Shown piece after piece: positions 25,855-33,892 of a stretch of DNA of 64,000 nt (its first letter is position 1; the number at the start of each line of letters is the position of its first letter). The translations under genes were made by a program, and so were the position numbers. Below the pieces are notes generated by a model that worked only from the letters and a program-made list of their open reading frames with translations, ran no database searches and was not told the origin of the DNA. The DNA is from an uncultured Candidatus Melainabacteria bacterium. GTDB lineage: Bacteria > Cyanobacteriota > Vampirovibrionia > Gastranaerophilales > Gastranaerophilaceae. The stretch lies in assembly GCA_934700385.1 (NCBI GenBank), contig CAKUXO010000008.1, forward strand, positions 7,564 to 71,563. Reading direction: 5' to 3'.

Positions 25855-26175
25855 TTATAACATTGATTTTAAAAGATTATTCACCAACAGAAGTTTGTTT
25901 CTGTTGTTTTTAATTACATCTAAATTTTTTAAAATGTTAAGATAAATTTCTTCGTCAGATTTTATTCCGCCAAAACAAAAAAGCTCATCAGGCTCTATGT
26001 TAAGTTTAATTAAAATTTTTTCTAAGGTGTCAGATGTTAAAAAGCCGTTACCTGTTTCAATAACACTTAAGGCATTTGTTGAAATGCCTAAAAGCTCTGC
26101 AAATTGAATTTGAGAGTAGCCTCTTTCTTTTCTTATACTGCTTATTTTAGCACCTAATAATTTTTTTATGTCCAC
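25855..26175 (-). CDS. XRE-family helix-turn-helix regulator
   Basis: About 106 residues. The N-terminal Cro/CI-type HTH (about 5-60: IRKERGYSQIQFAELLGIS, then NALSVIETGNGFLTSDTLEKIL) is followed by a C-terminal helical region. The second of two consecutive GTG codons (26175) is taken as start, since AAGGTGA precedes it by 5 nt; GTG 26184 would lie within that ribosome binding site. A perfect inverted repeat overlaps this start region, suggesting autoregulation. The gene is divergent from the giant prepilin gene and may control it. Confidence 0.8.
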   Translation of the reverse strand: MDIKKLLGAKISSIRKERGYSQIQFAELLGISTNALSVIETGNGFLTSDTLEKILIKLNIEPDELFCFGGIKSDEEIYLNILKNLDVIKNNRNKLLLVNNLLKSML

Positions 26176-26182
26176 CACTATC

Positions 26183-26210
26183 ACCTTATATTAATTAAAT
26201 GGTATAAGGT
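26183..26210. promoter_or_regulatory. Inverted repeat at the XRE gene start, candidate operator
   Basis: ACCTTATA (26183-26190) and TATAAGGT (26203-26210) are perfect 8-bp arms with a 12-bp AT-only centre broken by GG. The left arm overlaps the ribosome binding site of the XRE gene, so bound regulator would block its own expression. Confidence 0.5.
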
Positions 26211-26228
26211 TTAAATAATATTTTGAAC

Positions 26229-26269
26229 CAAATTAAATTGTTGACACACACAATTTAATTTGATATTAT
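26229..26269 (+). promoter_or_regulatory. Prepilin-gene promoter under a perfect 13-bp inverted repeat
   Basis: CAAATTAAATTGT (26229-26241) and ACAATTTAATTTG (26250-26262) are perfect inverted arms with an 8-bp centre TGACACAC. A consensus promoter is embedded: TTGACA (26241-26246), a 17-bp spacer and TATTAT (26264-26269). The palindrome covers the -35 and spacer, so a dimeric regulator bound here would directly compete with RNA polymerase. Transcription would start near 26276, leaving a leader of about 128 nt. Confidence 0.7.
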
Positions 26270-26293
26270 ACATTTGATTTTTGGAGAAAACAA

Positions 26294-26326
26294 ATGTTTT
26301 TTGCAAAAATATTTAAAATCCTATAA
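26294..26326 (+). CDS. Possible 10-codon leader peptide
   Basis: ATG 26294 is preceded by GGAG (26283-26286) at 7 nt and reads MFFAKIFKIL before a TAA stop. It sits in the predicted 5' leader of the prepilin gene. Such a short frame can occur by chance in AT-rich DNA; the well-placed ribosome binding site is the only support. Confidence 0.25.
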   Translation: MFFAKIFKIL

Positions 26327-26404
26327 ATTTATTTTACACAAAAAATACACTTTTTACACACATTATTTCACGAAAAAATATACAAAAAATAACAATGGAG
26401 AAAA

Positions 26405-29400
26405 ATGAAAAAGACTATCCTAACAGGCTTTTCGCTTATTGAAATACTTGTTTCATTAATAATTATTTCACTTATAACAGCAGCTTTTGCACCTATAATA
26501 ACTAAGAAATTATCTATTTCGAGCATGGTTTTAAATGGTTCAATTTCTGGTGGAAATTCAGGGAATAATTCAGGCGGAAATCACACAGGAAATAACACCT
26601 TGCCCAGCTTAATTAAATCTCAAGAAGATTGTGACAAAATCGCAAACAGCCTTGTATTTTTAAGCCAAGAGCAAAATGGCGGAAAAGCGGCATGCGTTAC
26701 AAAAGCAAACGTTGGAGATACATATCGCTATGGACCTGAAATTTCAAGCGCAACAGGAGTTACAATAGTTAACTCGGGCGCAAGTTGCGGCTCTGGGGAT
26801 GATAGCAAGTGTTGCTGGCTTGGAAATAACGGCGAAAGTACTTCAAATTATTGTGAAGATAGTGGAAATGGCGATAGCACATATTCAGGCTGCAAAAGAA
26901 CAGTTTGCACATGGGCTGCGGCTAAATCAGTTTGTGAAAATTGGGAACCTGTTGAAGGCACAAAAGGCAAATGGCGCCTGCCAAAAAACGAAGAACTTGC
27001 CGCATGGGGTAGATCAATTAGCACTATTAATAGAAACCAAGGCTTTGCGGGACTTCAACTTTGTGATAGATATTCTGGCTATGGCTCGGTTCAATGTATG
27101 GGCTATAAAGCATGCTTAGGTACTACTGATGGAATGTGTAACCCTTTATATGTTTGGTCTGGAACAGAAGCAAGCTCAAATCAAGCACGCTATTATTATC
27201 TTCAAAGCGGAAATTTTAGCGCCGATTATGATTCAATAAATAGAGCCTTTTCAGCTCGCTGTGTTTTAGATGAAGATTCTTGGAAAGAAACAACAGGCGC
27301 AACTGAACCAAAAGACCCTGACCAAGAAATTCCTGATTCGAATAAACCTTTTTATGGTTCACTTCCAACCGATATAACTTCTCAAAGTGATTGCGATAAA
27401 TTGGCAAGAAACCTTTATTTTATCTCTGCTGAAAATAATGGCGGTGTCGCTGCATGTGTTACTAAGGCTAATGTTGGAGATACTTATATGTATGGACCAG
27501 AAATAAGTGTCGCAGCAGATGTATCTGTGGTGAATAAAAGAGAAGATTGTACCACAAGCGACTATGGCGACAAATGCTGTTGGGTGGGGAATAATATAAA
27601 TCAAACAGCTCAAACATGCGACGATAACAACGGCGGTTATTCAGGTTGTAAAAGAACGACTTGCAATTGGGCAGCAGCAGACGCTATTTGTAACGCTTGG
27701 GCTCCAGTTGCAGAAACAAAAGGATATTGGAGACTACCAAGACATGATGAGCTTGAAAACTGGAAAGTTGACGTAATTTCAGATAACAAAGGAACAGACG
27801 GGCTACAATTATGTAAATATGCAAATTCAACAGTTTTTGCACAATGTTACTCCAATTACAGCAGTCCATATAACTACCCATATGCTATTTGGAGCCAAAC
27901 TCAATCCCCAAGACGAGGCTATATGCATAATTACTATAGCGACAATTCATCATATAGTAGTTACAATTCGTCAACTCTCTCAGCAAGATGTATGATTGAC
28001 GCAACAACAATACAAAACATTAATAAAAAATTAAATAATAATTTTATCCTACCCGATGGAATAAATTCTCAAAAAGATTGCGATAAAATGGGAGTAAATT
28101 TACTTTATATAGAGCCGTCTTATTATGATGAAAAATCAGCTTGCATTACAACTGTAAACATAGGCGATACTTTTGCTCTTGGTTACGATATACCATCAAG
28201 TGCAGGAGTGACTACTGTTAAAACTGGTAAAACTTGTGGTAGCGAAAACGACTACTCTACAAAATGTTGTTGGACAGGAAGTACAACAGGAGGAATGAGC
28301 GGCGGAAATGATACCCAAAAAGGTTCAAATTATTCAGGCAGAGACAGAACTGTTTGCAATTGGGCTGCAGCTAAAGCAATTTGTAATAATTTTGAGCCAT
28401 TAGCAAAGACCAAAGGAAGATGGGTTTTACCTGAACACTATCTATACTATGAAGGTACAAATATAAAACTACAAGTTTGCAGTAGCAGTTCCCCATCAGA
28501 TTCTGACAATTATTATAGGATATCAAATTGCGCAGGTGTCAACACTTGCCTAGGTGCATCTGGAAATAGGTGCAGACCGGCATTTATTTGGCATAACGCC
28601 TCTACCGATTCTACAACAAGTAGATATCTAGAAGTAACAAATTGCAATGATGGAGGCTCACACTGCACTGAATCCAACACAACAGGCTCAAAAACAATTG
28701 CCGCTTCTGTAAGATGTGTGATTACAGATTCAATGGTAAGAGCGATAAATAATGTTGATAATCTGCCCGATACAATTTCATCTCAAGCAGATTGTAATAA
28801 GCTTGGAAAAAATTTAATGTATTTAACCGCTGAACAAAATGGCGGGACAGCAGCTTGTGTAACAAAAATTAATGTTGGTGATACATATATGAACGGACCC
28901 GAAGTTACATCAAGAAATTTAACTTTCTATAAAATAAGTGAAGCAGGTTCAGGTTGTTATTATGGTAACAACTTATTACAAACAGCAGGAAACAATGATT
29001 GTACAATATCAGGCAATGGGAATTCAACTTATTCAGGTTGCAAAAGAAGTTTATGTAGTCGCAGCTATGGTTCTATAGCATGTCAAAATTGGGAATCAGT
29101 TGCAGGAACGAAAGGCTATTGGCGATTACCCACATTAAACGAAGCAACAACTTGGGCAAAAAAAATAAACGAAATATCAAATAGCCAAGGTTCAAACGGT
29201 TTACAGTTTTGCGACGAAAACGACGACACCAAGGGTGCAGTAAAATGCCCATCAGATTCAAGTTGGAGATATAATGCTGAACCATATAGAATGGCATTCC
29301 CATCATATATTTGGGTTGGCGCAAGCAAAACAGCCTTAAAGTTATCAGATGGCAAAGCAACAATTGAAACTGATTTAAATGATTATCAACACAGCTCGTA

Positions 29401-29485
29401 TGGCGATAGAGTTTACATAGGCTCTACCCGTTGCGTTCTTGACCAAACAGCTCTAACCAAGCTAAAGAACTGGGAAGCGCCGTAA
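26405..29485 (+). CDS. Giant type IV prepilin-like protein with four Cys-rich DUF1566-like repeats
   Basis: A 1026-residue protein. The N-terminus MKKTILTGFSLIEILVS is a prepilin signal: cleavage after Gly8, Phe at +1, Glu at +5, then a hydrophobic helix to about residue 32. A Gly/Asn/Ser-rich linker (45-65) leads to four tandem repeats of about 215-240 residues starting near 66, 320, 549 and 787. Each runs: SQxDCDK, AACVTKANVGDTY, a KCCW-like cysteine cluster, YSGCKRTxCxWAAA, TKGxWRLPxxxEL, an aromatic YxW segment and a closing ARCVLD. The RLP-x3-EL and final RCV recall the DUF1566/Lcl-type carbohydrate- or surface-binding fold. It is probably a minor pilin displaying an adhesive or substrate-binding rod at the pilus tip, assembled by the PilB/PilC/secretin machine encoded 12 kb away. 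That role is inferred. GGAG is placed 6 nt before the ATG. Confidence 0.85.
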   Translation: MKKTILTGFSLIEILVSLIIISLITAAFAPIITKKLSISSMVLNGSISGGNSGNNSGGNHTGNNTLPSLIKSQEDCDKIANSLVFLSQEQNGGKAACVTKANVGDTYRYGPEISSATGVTIVNSGASCGSGDDSKCCWLGNNGESTSNYCEDSGNGDSTYSGCKRTVCTWAAAKSVCENWEPVEGTKGKWRLPKNEELAAWGRSISTINRNQGFAGLQLCDRYSGYGSVQCMGYKACLGTTDGMCNPLYVWSGTEASSNQARYYYLQSGNFSADYDSINRAFSARCVLDEDSWKETTGATEPKDPDQEIPDSNKPFYGSLPTDITSQSDCDKLARNLYFISAENNGGVAACVTKANVGDTYMYGPEISVAADVSVVNKREDCTTSDYGDKCCWVGNNINQTAQTCDDNNGGYSGCKRTTCNWAAADAICNAWAPVAETKGYWRLPRHDELENWKVDVISDNKGTDGLQLCKYANSTVFAQCYSNYSSPYNYPYAIWSQTQSPRRGYMHNYYSDNSSYSSYNSSTLSARCMIDATTIQNINKKLNNNFILPDGINSQKDCDKMGVNLLYIEPSYYDEKSACITTVNIGDTFALGYDIPSSAGVTTVKTGKTCGSENDYSTKCCWTGSTTGGMSGGNDTQKGSNYSGRDRTVCNWAAAKAICNNFEPLAKTKGRWVLPEHYLYYEGTNIKLQVCSSSSPSDSDNYYRISNCAGVNTCLGASGNRCRPAFIWHNASTDSTTSRYLEVTNCNDGGSHCTESNTTGSKTIAASVRCVITDSMVRAINNVDNLPDTISSQADCNKLGKNLMYLTAEQNGGTAACVTKINVGDTYMNGPEVTSRNLTFYKISEAGSGCYYGNNLLQTAGNNDCTISGNGNSTYSGCKRSLCSRSYGSIACQNWESVAGTKGYWRLPTLNEATTWAKKINEISNSQGSNGLQFCDENDDTKGAVKCPSDSSWRYNAEPYRMAFPSYIWVGASKTALKLSDGKATIETDLNDYQHSSYGDRVYIGSTRCVLDQTALTKLKNWEAP
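26600..29460 (+). repeat. Four-fold internal coding repeat in the prepilin gene
   Basis: Repeat units begin at about 26600, 27361, 28050 and 28763, each 640-690 bp. Conservation is at protein level (the DCDK, CVTKANVGDTY, CKRTxC and TKGxWRLP blocks); nucleotide identity between units is only moderate, so the duplications are old. Unit 3 is the most divergent, lacking the usual EL after its RWVLPE block. Confidence 0.8.
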
Positions 29486-29517
29486 AGTTTTCATGTTATT
29501 TTTGTGTTAGTTCACAT

Positions 29518-29547
29518 TATGAGCCGATTTGATTGGCTCTTTTTTTA
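29518..29547 (+). terminator. Intrinsic terminator after the prepilin gene
   Basis: GAGCC (29521-29525) pairs with GGCTC (29535-29539) around a 9-nt loop and is followed by a run of eight T, 35 nt after the stop codon. Confidence 0.75.
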
Positions 29548-29550
29548 ATT

Positions 29551-31899
29551 CTAATCCACATTTACAGGTTCAACATTAATTAAACCGATTGCAATTCTAG
29601 CATTTGTTTTAAGATTATCTGAAACACCCTCTAGGATTGTAATTTGTCTTAAAACGTCAATTGTTCTTTTAAATGTTCTAACAACATCCCCTTGAGAAAA
29701 TTCTGTTTCAGAAAACATTTCTTCCCAAGTTTTCATTGTGTCGTTAGATGGGTCTTGATTAGCGCCTGTCCAATATTCAATAAACCAACAAAAATGAGAA
29801 TTTAAGTTCATTTGATTTTCAATGTTGTTATCTCTTTCAAGAATGAAAATTTTTCTTTTAATATCTTTAATTTGATTTAAAACTTTTCTAACAGATTTTG
29901 AGCAAGGTTTAGATAAGCCCTCGTCGTGGTTTCTTATTTCTTCACTTACAAGCGCACAAATTACAGAAGATAATTCAACGGGGGATAAATTATCTAATAG
30001 GTTAGACAAGATTACTTCACTTAAGAAAAGTTCATTTTCGCACCTTAGCGCCATTGTTACCTTACCTTTTTCGGTTGGGTAATCATCTTTTAAATTGTTT
30101 GTTTGTTCTAAAATTGCTCTATGAGCCAAGAATTTTTGCCAATAGACATCTTTTTGAAATTCAATTTCTTCATCAAGCTGCCTTAAATCTTTTGAATAGC
30201 GCTCTTTTAATTCTAGGGATTTTTTATGTTTTTTATACATTTTACAAGAATTACAGCCATAGTTTAAAACTTGTTGTTGTAATTTTTTAGATTTTTTTTG
30301 AAACTCAATTACTTCAGGCGCTAAATTAGGATTTTTATGTTTTCCTTTTGCTTGTTTTTTAAGAGTTTTATAAAGAGTTCTCATTTCAACAAATTGATTT
30401 TTAAGTTTTAGATATTTTGCAAGGTCGCCTGATGATAAATTCCAATCGCAAGGGAAATTTTCTATTTCATTAATTTCAGAAATTCTTTTTTCTTTCTTTT
30501 CTAAAAGAGGAGTTAATCTATCTGTTGAAGAAAAATAGCCAAATGTTTTAAAAATTAATTCTTTTGCAACATCTAAAGAAAATCTTTGTAATAAATTTAA
30601 AACCATTGAATAACAAGGTGAAAACTTACTTTCTAGTGGATTTGAATCAGACAAAGCTAACGCTGCAACTTCTTGTGGAGTTTGAAAAGGAGTACCTATT
30701 ATAACTACATAGCCGATTTTATCCATTCCACGACGGCCTGCTCTGCCTGACATTTGAAGAAATTCATTAGCAGATAAAAGCCTATGACCCGAATCTGTCC
30801 TTTTTGAAATTGAGCTAATTATTGTTGTTCTAGCAGGCATGTTAATTCCTGCAGCAAGGGTTTCAGTTGCAAAAACAACTTTAATTAATCCTTTTTGAAA
30901 AAGTTTTTCAACAAGCGCTTTCCACCCCGGAAGAAGTCCGGCGTGATGAGAGGCTATACCTGATTTAATTAAATCTATTTGAGGATTATTTTCAAGATAT
31001 TGATTTTCTTTAATATATTCATCAACAAGTTTTTCAACTTCTTGTTTTTCTTCTTTTGAAAGTAAATCCAGTTTTTGGCATTTTCTTGCGTTTTCATCGC
31101 ATTTTTTTCTTGAAAAACAAAAATAAATCGCAGGGAGCATTTCTTTTTCATTTAAAACAGAAACAACATTCAAAATCGGATTTTTTTGAACATCTTTTTT
31201 ATTAAAATATTTATATCTGCTTTCGGGGCGAATTTTTTTGTTTAATTTTTTTTCAGGTGTTAAAAGCGGAAGAATTTGATTAGGCTTAGATGAATCATAA
31301 TAGAAAAATCTTAAAGGCACAGGGCGAAAATCTGTGTAAACAAGTTCTGTTTTAGAATGAACGGTGTTAATCCAATCTGTTAATTGGCGAGAGTTTTGAA
31401 CAGTTGCTGAAAGTGCAATTAATTGAATATTGACAGGGCAATAAATTATGCTTTCTTCCCAAACTGTTCCACGAGATTCATCATTCATGTAATGAACTTC
31501 ATCTAAAACAACATATTTAACATCTTTTAAGTTATCTTTAACAGAGCCGAAAGTTGTTCCATAAAGCATATTTCTAAAAACTTCTGTTGTCATTACAACA
31601 ATTTGCGCGTCACGGTTGATTGTTGTATCTCCTGTTAAAAGACCAACTAAATCTGAACCATAAGTTGCGCTGAAATCATTGTATTTTTGATTTGATAAGG
31701 CTTTTAGAGGAGTTGTGTAGAATATTCTTTCGCCATTTTCAAGCGCAAAATTAATTGCACTTTGAGCAATACAAGTTTTCCCTGCACCCGTTGGCGCACA
31801 AACGACAACGCTTTTGCCATTTTTAATGTGTTCAATTGCTTCTATTTGAAAGTCATCTAATTTAAAATTAAAGCCATACATCTTATTATTTAATTCCAC
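29551..31899 (-). CDS. Ski2/Mtr4-like DExH RNA helicase with DSHCT-type C-terminus
   Basis: A 782-residue superfamily II helicase. Motif I is CAPTGAGKT (about 34-42), motif II DEVH (about 132), motif III SATV, and motif VI QMSGRAGRRG (about 385). A Lys-rich central region contains a four-Cys-like segment (CNSCKMYKKH, about 553), and a C-terminal helical region resembles the DSHCT domain (LSPVELSSVICALVSEEIR). Relatives unwind structured RNA for decay or processing; cyanobacteria and actinobacteria carry such proteins. It follows dut by 8 nt and is the last gene of the run proS to helicase. Confidence 0.87.
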   Translation of the reverse strand: MELNNKMYGFNFKLDDFQIEAIEHIKNGKSVVVCAPTGAGKTCIAQSAINFALENGERIFYTTPLKALSNQKYNDFSATYGSDLVGLLTGDTTINRDAQIVVMTTEVFRNMLYGTTFGSVKDNLKDVKYVVLDEVHYMNDESRGTVWEESIIYCPVNIQLIALSATVQNSRQLTDWINTVHSKTELVYTDFRPVPLRFFYYDSSKPNQILPLLTPEKKLNKKIRPESRYKYFNKKDVQKNPILNVVSVLNEKEMLPAIYFCFSRKKCDENARKCQKLDLLSKEEKQEVEKLVDEYIKENQYLENNPQIDLIKSGIASHHAGLLPGWKALVEKLFQKGLIKVVFATETLAAGINMPARTTIISSISKRTDSGHRLLSANEFLQMSGRAGRRGMDKIGYVVIIGTPFQTPQEVAALALSDSNPLESKFSPCYSMVLNLLQRFSLDVAKELIFKTFGYFSSTDRLTPLLEKKEKRISEINEIENFPCDWNLSSGDLAKYLKLKNQFVEMRTLYKTLKKQAKGKHKNPNLAPEVIEFQKKSKKLQQQVLNYGCNSCKMYKKHKKSLELKERYSKDLRQLDEEIEFQKDVYWQKFLAHRAILEQTNNLKDDYPTEKGKVTMALRCENELFLSEVILSNLLDNLSPVELSSVICALVSEEIRNHDEGLSKPCSKSVRKVLNQIKDIKRKIFILERDNNIENQMNLNSHFCWFIEYWTGANQDPSNDTMKTWEEMFSETEFSQGDVVRTFKRTIDVLRQITILEGVSDNLKTNARIAIGLINVEPVNVD

Positions 31900-31907
31900 A
31901 AAACTAT

Positions 31908-32348
31908 TTATTTAACGCCCGTTGAGCCAAAACCGCCGTCTGCTCTTTGAGTTTCTGAAAGCTCGTCTAAAACTTCTATTTGAGGTTTTAAAACTTCCAT
32001 AATTGCCATTTGAGCAATTCTATCTCCTCTTTGGATTGTAAAATCTTCTTTTGAAAGATTAATCAAACCAACACAGATTTCGCCTCTATAATCTTCATCA
32101 ATTGTTCCTATGCCATTTACAACGGCAATTCCTTTTTTAATTGCTAAACCAGAACGAGAACGGACTTGGGCTTCTGTGTTATGAGGTAGCTCGATTGCAA
32201 TTCCCGTTGGGATAATTTTAATTTCACCAGAGGGGATGACTATATCTTCATCTATTGCTGCAACTAAATCCATAGCAGAAGCGCCCGAAGTTTTATATTG
32301 GGGCATTGAAACAAAATTTTCAAGTTTTTTAATTTTTAGAGTTAACAT
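31908..32348 (-). CDS. dut: dUTP diphosphatase
   Basis: A 146-residue trimeric-type dUTPase that converts dUTP to dUMP and keeps uracil out of DNA. All five family motifs are present: SGASAMDLVAA (1), VRSRSGLA (2), GTIDEDYRGE with the catalytic Asp region (3), GDRIAQM (4) and RADGGFGSTG (5). It sits one base after coaX and 8 nt before the helicase gene, so polycistronic expression is very likely. Confidence 0.97.
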   Translation of the reverse strand: MLTLKIKKLENFVSMPQYKTSGASAMDLVAAIDEDIVIPSGEIKIIPTGIAIELPHNTEAQVRSRSGLAIKKGIAVVNGIGTIDEDYRGEICVGLINLSKEDFTIQRGDRIAQMAIMEVLKPQIEVLDELSETQRADGGFGSTGVK

Positions 32349-32349
32349 T

Positions 32350-33120
32350 TTAATCCTCTTTATTAATATTATACAATTCTTTTAAGCCAAATAAAGTTAA
32401 GTCTTTATCTATATAATTTAAAGTGTTTTCCATATTTTCAAATAAAACAGGGGAATAGCCGCCTGTTGCAATTATTGTGGCTTTTTCGCCTAATTCTTTT
32501 TCACAACGAGATATCATTCCTTCAATCATCGCACAATGACCATAAACAATTCCTGATAACATCGCTGAAATTGTATCTTTACCAATGGCATTTTCGGGTG
32601 CTTCGATTTTTAATTTTGGTAATTTAGATGTGAATTTAGATAAAGATTGAGCTTGAATTTTAAGCCCTGGGGCAATTATCCCCCCAACAAAATTAAAATT
32701 TTTATCTACAATATCAAAAGTTGTTGCCGTACCAAAATCAATTACTATTGCAGGAAGTTTATATTTAATAGCGGCAGCGCTGGCGTTTGCTATTCTATCT
32801 GCACCGATTTCTTTGTTATTTTTTAAGTTTAAAACAATCGGCATTTTAGATTTATATGAAAGGCTAAGGGCTTTAATATTAAGATATTTTTCAATTGCAC
32901 CTTTATAAATTTCACATAATTGCGGCACAACAGAAGATATCATCGCCCCTTTAATTTGAGAGGTTAAATTGTTATGATTTAAAACCGTTAACAAAGAAAT
33001 TCCATATTCATCTTGAGTTTTTTTAGTGTCAGATGAAAGCGAGAATTTATTTATTAATTTATCTTTTTCAAAAACACCTAGAGAAGTGTTTGTATTTCCA
33101 ATATCTATAACTAAAAGCAT
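32350..33120 (-). CDS. coaX: Type III pantothenate kinase
   Basis: A 256-residue CoaX enzyme catalysing the first step of CoA synthesis (pantothenate to 4'-phosphopantothenate). The ASKHA-fold phosphate loop DIGNTNTSLGVF stands at residues 5-16. Further motifs are GADRIANASAA, the catalytic-Asp region VIDFGTATTFDIV, GGIIAPGL and ATGGYSPVL near the C-terminus. It lies between the GatD-like gene (34-nt gap) and dut. Confidence 0.96.
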   Translation of the reverse strand: MLLVIDIGNTNTSLGVFEKDKLINKFSLSSDTKKTQDEYGISLLTVLNHNNLTSQIKGAMISSVVPQLCEIYKGAIEKYLNIKALSLSYKSKMPIVLNLKNNKEIGADRIANASAAAIKYKLPAIVIDFGTATTFDIVDKNFNFVGGIIAPGLKIQAQSLSKFTSKLPKLKIEAPENAIGKDTISAMLSGIVYGHCAMIEGMISRCEKELGEKATIIATGGYSPVLFENMENTLNYIDKDLTLFGLKELYNINKED

Positions 33121-33154
33121 AAGATAATTTTATTACAGAAATAAAATTTTTAAA

Positions 33155-33892
33155 CTATTTTGTTTCAATGATGTAGTTATGTGAAAAATATTCGATATCA
33201 TCACATAAAGGAGTTAGTGGGATTCTGCATTTATATTTAATTCTTAGGGCAGTTGAAATTAAAAAATCACATAAATGCGGGTTTTGCGCCAGAAGTGAGC
33301 TTGTTAGATATGTTCCTATTGTGTTATTAAAAATAGCGCCCTCTGTTTTATCTTTATTATTATTTCCAAAACCTTTTTTTAAGGTTATAAATGGGGCAAC
33401 GTTTTTTTGAAGATATGAAAGCATTGAATGATTTTCATAACCTGCTATTGTTTTATTTTTTAAAAATTCGCAAGTACCATAGATATTTCCGCTATAAAAC
33501 TTTTTTCCCTCAATTGCTTCAACATCTAAGAGCCCTAAAGCTGGGGTTTTTGTTCTATTATTAAATTGAAAAGAATTACATAAAAGCATATAACCCATAT
33601 TAACAGCTAAAATCGGCACAGAACACAAAGAAGCAACTTTTAATTCTTCTTTATTTAAAAGAAGAAATTTTAGGGCATAGTCAATCATATTAAGATTTGA
33701 GCCACCTATATAATAAAAATCATATTTTGTTGCTTGAATTTTATCGTTTGGAGAAATTTCTTGCAGATTAACCTCGATATTTCTAAGTTTTGCTCTTTGG
33801 ATAAATGTTTGAACATTAGCTAAATCGCAAAAACTTTGCAAAATATCGGGGTATAAATATGCAATTTTTAATTTAAGAGGATTTTTTGACAT
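33155..33892 (-). CDS. GatD/CobQ-like class I glutamine amidotransferase homologue lacking catalytic residues
   Basis: A 245-residue protein of the length and order of GatD, the glutaminase partner of MurT that amidates lipid II glutamate. It has an N-terminal AYLYPDILQSFCDLANVQTF (compare LYPDxxNxYGDxGN), YIGGSNLNM, IAGYENHSML (compare GFENHGG) and IGTYLTSSLLAQNPHL (compare IGTYLHGPLLPKNP). The nucleophile elbow, normally xCGGYQLLG, reads AVNMGYMLL, so Asn98 replaces the catalytic Cys. The catalytic His of GTYLHGP is Thr. Both changes are plain in the DNA. It is therefore likely an inactive glutaminase or structural subunit. It overlaps the proS end by 20 bp. No murT is in the window. Confidence 0.75.
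   Translation of the reverse strand: MSKNPLKLKIAYLYPDILQSFCDLANVQTFIQRAKLRNIEVNLQEISPNDKIQATKYDFYYIGGSNLNMIDYALKFLLLNKEELKVASLCSVPILAVNMGYMLLCNSFQFNNRTKTPALGLLDVEAIEGKKFYSGNIYGTCEFLKNKTIAGYENHSMLSYLQKNVAPFITLKKGFGNNNKDKTEGAIFNNTIGTYLTSSLLAQNPHLCDFLISTALRIKYKCRIPLTPLCDDIEYFSHNYIIETK

Noticed and set aside
26600..29460. Spaced repeats considered as a CRISPR-like array
   Set aside because: Units are 640-690 bp, in frame and conserved as protein, not short identical DNA repeats.
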